From an uncultured Flavobacteriaceae bacterium (GTDB lineage Bacteria > Bacteroidota > Bacteroidia > Flavobacteriales > Flavobacteriaceae), in the NCBI GenBank assembly GCA_945788155.1, contig CALZKX010000227.1, forward strand, positions 1 through 5,875: a DNA stretch of 5,875 nucleotides. Reading direction: 5' to 3'. Below, piece after piece: positions 5,201 to 5,875 of this stretch (position 1 is its first letter; the number at the start of each line of letters is the position of its first letter). The position numbers and the translations under genes were made by a program. The notes beneath the pieces are model-generated. The model was given only the letters and a program-made list of their open reading frames with translations, was not told the DNA's origin and did no database searches.

Positions 5201-5875
5201 CTTATCGTATTCAGGGTTTTCTTTTTGTATGGCATCAAAAATCTCGTTTCTAAATGATGCGTAATCTTTGTATAATTTTTTAGTGACGTTTTCCTCTTGT
5301 GTTAACGATTCGTCTTTTATCTTTTTGGGAATGTCTTTTAAAAGATATTCTGATGAAAGGCAAAGCCAAAGCATATCAAAACGTTCTTTGGTGAGTTGAA
5401 ACAGGTTAAACTCCTCAAAGTTAACTGCGTTATCAATATAAAAACGCAGTTTTTCAAAGTTGGAAGTAATGACATAATTACAACCTGGTTGATTGTTTTT
5501 ATATCCAAATGCTTGGGTTTCAACTTTGCTTAAATCTGTTGTGTTTGTTCCTTTTAGCTCAATTACTGCAATAACATTATTGCCCAAGGGACTTAAGTCC
5601 CTTGAGATAATTGCTCCATCTGTCTTTTTAGAGCCTTTTATGTTTTTTAATTCCGTGGTGAGATTAAAGTCAGGCGTTGGGTTTTTAATATAGCCTAAAA
5701 CATTCACAAAAAGGTCAATTAGAAATTCGCCTTGGTATTGTTCCTCATTAGAATTTCGTATATTTTCTTGAATGGTCGGATTATGGAAATGGCTGGTAAA
5801 TCTTTCGTAAGCTTCATTAACTTTTTCGGACTCTAATCCTTTTAAATATTTGTTTAGAACAGAGTTCTGAAATAA
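2270..5875 (-). CDS. Type IIG (Eco57I-like) restriction-modification enzyme with embedded Y1 transposase domain, 5'-truncated by window edge
   Basis: This is a single-chain endonuclease plus adenine-N6 methyltransferase acting on DNA. Residues are numbered from the in-frame GTG at 5707, but the frame stays open for 56 more codons to the edge and those codons look like real family N-terminus (EEQYQGEFLIDLF), so the true start is outside the window. In order: PD-(D/E)xK nuclease with D30 and E50-L-K52; a long helical linker; YTP at 325-327; AdoMet motif DPACGSGAF at 390-398; acidic motif FGVDIN at 440-445; catalytic NPPY at 689-692; a TaqI-like target-recognition domain with LRGRDIARYG at 890-899; and a conserved C-terminal helical tail (about 1090-1142). 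An extra block of about 178 residues (503-680) between the AdoMet and NPPY motifs is a Y1 transposase domain, and four REP-like palindromes are translated within the frame. No stop or frameshift interrupts it and all catalytic motifs are present, so I infer an active enzyme. The recognition sequence cannot be predicted. Confidence 0.9.
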   Translation of the reverse strand, partial: LFQNSVLNKYLKGLESEKVNEAYERFTSHFHNPTIQENIRNSNEEQYQGEFLIDLFVNVLGYIKNPTPDFNLTTELKNIKGSKKTDGAIISRDLSPLGNNVIAVIELKGTNTTDLSKVETQAFGYKNNQPGCNYVITSNFEKLRFYIDNAVNFEEFNLFQLTKERFDMLWLCLSSEYLLKDIPKKIKDESLTQEENVTKKLYKDYASFRNEIFDAIQKENPEYDKLTLFKKTQKLLDRFLFIFFAEDRLLLPPNSIRSIVNQWTDLRDKYDAYFTLYDRFKKYFGYMNTGHKGQQHDIFAYNGGLFAPDEILDNIKINDDLLYKHTINLSNYDFESEVSVNILGHIFEHSLNDIDEIQNAISNNFNELKSVGKRKKDGVFYTPKYITKYIVDNTVGKLCEEKKTALDIQEAEYEKERKGRQKATLKKLSKKLEDYRKWLLQITICDPACGSGAFLNQALEFLIAEHQYIDELQAKLFGDAMVLSEVENAILENNLFGVDINEESVEIAKLSLWLRTAQKGRKLTALNNNIKCGNSLIDDPTVAGDKAFNWQKEFPEVFKEKNKKAYHITTAIHDSRTSARMIKYKVRELREGGTNPFPNVIYFTKEDDLLITQTIADIVKEDNLNLLAYNICADHIHLLLVCDIDEIPAIMQKIKGRTSYTRGLSPLAKGGNKKPLWSQKYSAPKEITSQEQLGNTIGYIQTNRNKHELPPHGNEVQTLIDQMCCSVEQAFTPEYKGGFDVVIGNPPYVDNRGFDKDVLQYLFNKFQNSFKKSGTDKFKTTKLNLIAPFIEINSNILKHNGYLSYIFHKNIFKTNGYTAIRKFILKNFYIELLTDWGAGQFQDVIAETATFTLKKNKESNENIKVEFYNLYVKKFENTQAQKVFLNAYEHIFGIYSSKEDRKILKKIEKADLRLKELVNINNGIVTGNDKKYLHHSKINEDYKKALRGRDIARYGHLKTNEYIYYKKEELLRARDEEIFNNTEKLIMQMINIDFVITYDNNQYYNLGTTYAITLKKAENLLQILGVLNSKLIGYYYRKKYTNDSTLTNAISTKNLYTLPIVLGKDGNFVKLVNDILEQNKVLSDISGNKLKLIVSKFNIQKPSKKLQNWYELDFGEFIKELEKARKKSAKETPTDLSPLGQYKKLSLSEQAEWMQYFNEQKQKVVQLKTKIEKTDHDIDQMVYELYGLTDAEIAIVEEATK
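2457..2480. repeat. REP-like palindrome, copy near the C-terminus
   Basis: This is a perfect 24-bp palindrome whose 20-base core at 2459-2478 reads CAACGGACTTAAGTCCGTTG and is extended by CC/GG on each side. On the coding strand it is translated as DLSPLG (residues 1079-1084), between a basic stretch (KARKKSAKE) and the conserved tail KKLSLSEQAEW, a likely flexible linker. It is the longest of the four arms in this gene. Confidence 0.9.
3668..4201 (-). mobile_element. IS200/RAYT-like Y1 (HUH) transposase domain embedded in frame in the methyltransferase
   Basis: Residues 503-680 of the restriction-modification protein have no place in the normal Eco57I-type fold, where the region after EFPEVF runs almost straight into GGFDVVIGNPPY. 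The block has the RAYT/IS200 order: an N-terminal strand AYHITTAIHDSR (509-520), then the HUH motif ADHIHLLLV with H579 and H581 (codons at 3971-3973 and 3965-3967), GRTSY (600-604), LWSQKY (620-625), and the helix IGYIQTNRNKH with probable catalytic tyrosine Y643 (3779-3781). Both histidines and the tyrosine are present, so single-strand DNA cleavage is possible in principle. The insert is in frame at both ends, with no flanking terminal repeats or target duplication visible. It is therefore better described as a domesticated or fused domain than as an insertion sequence. My hand count puts it near 39% GC, richer than the recognition domain downstream. A REP-like palindrome lies inside it. 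Confidence 0.85.
3875..3894. repeat. REP-like palindrome inside the transposase domain
   Basis: This perfect 20-bp palindrome, CAAGGGGCTTAAGCCCCTTG, is translated as part of RGLSPLAKGG (residues 606-615) between the HUH motif and the catalytic tyrosine of the embedded domain. A competing hairpin overlaps it: CCCCTT at 3865-3870 can pair with AAGGGG at 3876-3881 around a 5-base loop, so the locus can fold in two exclusive ways. The flank therefore makes this the most complex copy. Confidence 0.9.
4762..4781. repeat. REP-like palindrome before the methyltransferase core, one mismatch
   Basis: The sequence CAACGGACTTAAGTTCGTTG is palindromic except for one G/T pair (4767 against 4776), which is an A/C mismatch in the mRNA strand. 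It is translated as NELKSVG (residues 310-316), just upstream of the conserved RKKDGVFYTP. Its reading frame is shifted by one base relative to the other three copies, which all read as LSPL. This is the only imperfect copy. Confidence 0.85.
5585..5604. repeat. REP-like palindrome inside the nuclease domain
   Basis: This perfect 20-bp palindrome, CAAGGGACTTAAGTCCCTTG, is translated as part of RDLSPLG (residues 36-42). It sits between the catalytic aspartate D30 and the E50-L-K52 pair of the PD-(D/E)xK nuclease, presumably in a surface turn joining the two strands that carry them. Confidence 0.9.

Noticed and set aside
2457..5604. The palindromes as recognition sites of the encoded restriction enzyme
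   Set aside because: Eco57I-like single-chain enzymes usually recognise short asymmetric sites, and the conserved feature here is arm complementarity, not fixed bases; nothing in the sequence links the recognition domain to CTTAAG.
5705..5707. GTG as the start codon of the restriction-modification gene
   Set aside because: The frame remains open upstream to the window edge and the upstream residues fit the family N-terminus, so this is probably an internal valine codon.
2270..5875. PglX-type methyltransferase of a BREX defence system
   Set aside because: The protein has its own PD-(D/E)xK nuclease motif at the N-terminus and no BREX partner genes are nearby; a stand-alone Type IIG enzyme fits better.

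Overview
The window is AT-rich DNA, densely packed with Bacteroidetes-type genes. A member of the Flavobacteriaceae is the most likely source. The evidence is a DUF6090 protein with its typical single membrane helix, a LolD-type ATPase whose sequence reads like flavobacterial versions, a small membrane protein of flavobacterial character, and no need for strong Shine-Dalgarno sites. The taxon is inferred from protein character, not from a marker gene.

Layout. Positions 20-784 (+) hold a DUF6090 membrane-anchored protein of unknown function. It converges on a small multi-pass membrane protein at 814-1080 (-), and a hairpin lies between the two stop codons. A non-coding divergent stretch (1081-1359) follows, then a LolD-like ABC ATPase at 1360-2028 (+). 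This gene converges, across about 240 bases of non-coding DNA, on a very large gene that fills 2270 to the window edge (-). That gene encodes a single-chain Type IIG (Eco57I-like) restriction-modification enzyme. Its reading frame stays open to position 5875, so its true start lies outside the window.

The restriction-modification gene is the interesting part. A complete-looking IS200/RAYT-type Y1 (HUH) transposase domain is embedded in frame, roughly 3668-4201, between the AdoMet-binding motif and the NPPY catalytic motif of the methyltransferase. The same open frame carries four copies of a REP-like palindrome (consensus CAASGGRCTTAAGYCCSTTG) that are translated as part of the protein. One copy lies between the catalytic residues of the nuclease, one just before the methyltransferase core, one inside the embedded transposase domain, and one near the C-terminus. 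The copies differ by paired changes that keep the arms complementary. Because RAYT proteins are known partners of REP palindromes, this gene looks like a REP/RAYT pair living inside one uninterrupted coding sequence whose host-enzyme motifs all appear intact.

The other genes show no obvious functional link to the restriction-modification enzyme. The LolD-like ATPase belongs to lipoprotein export or a related MacB-like exporter, and no partner permease is in view.
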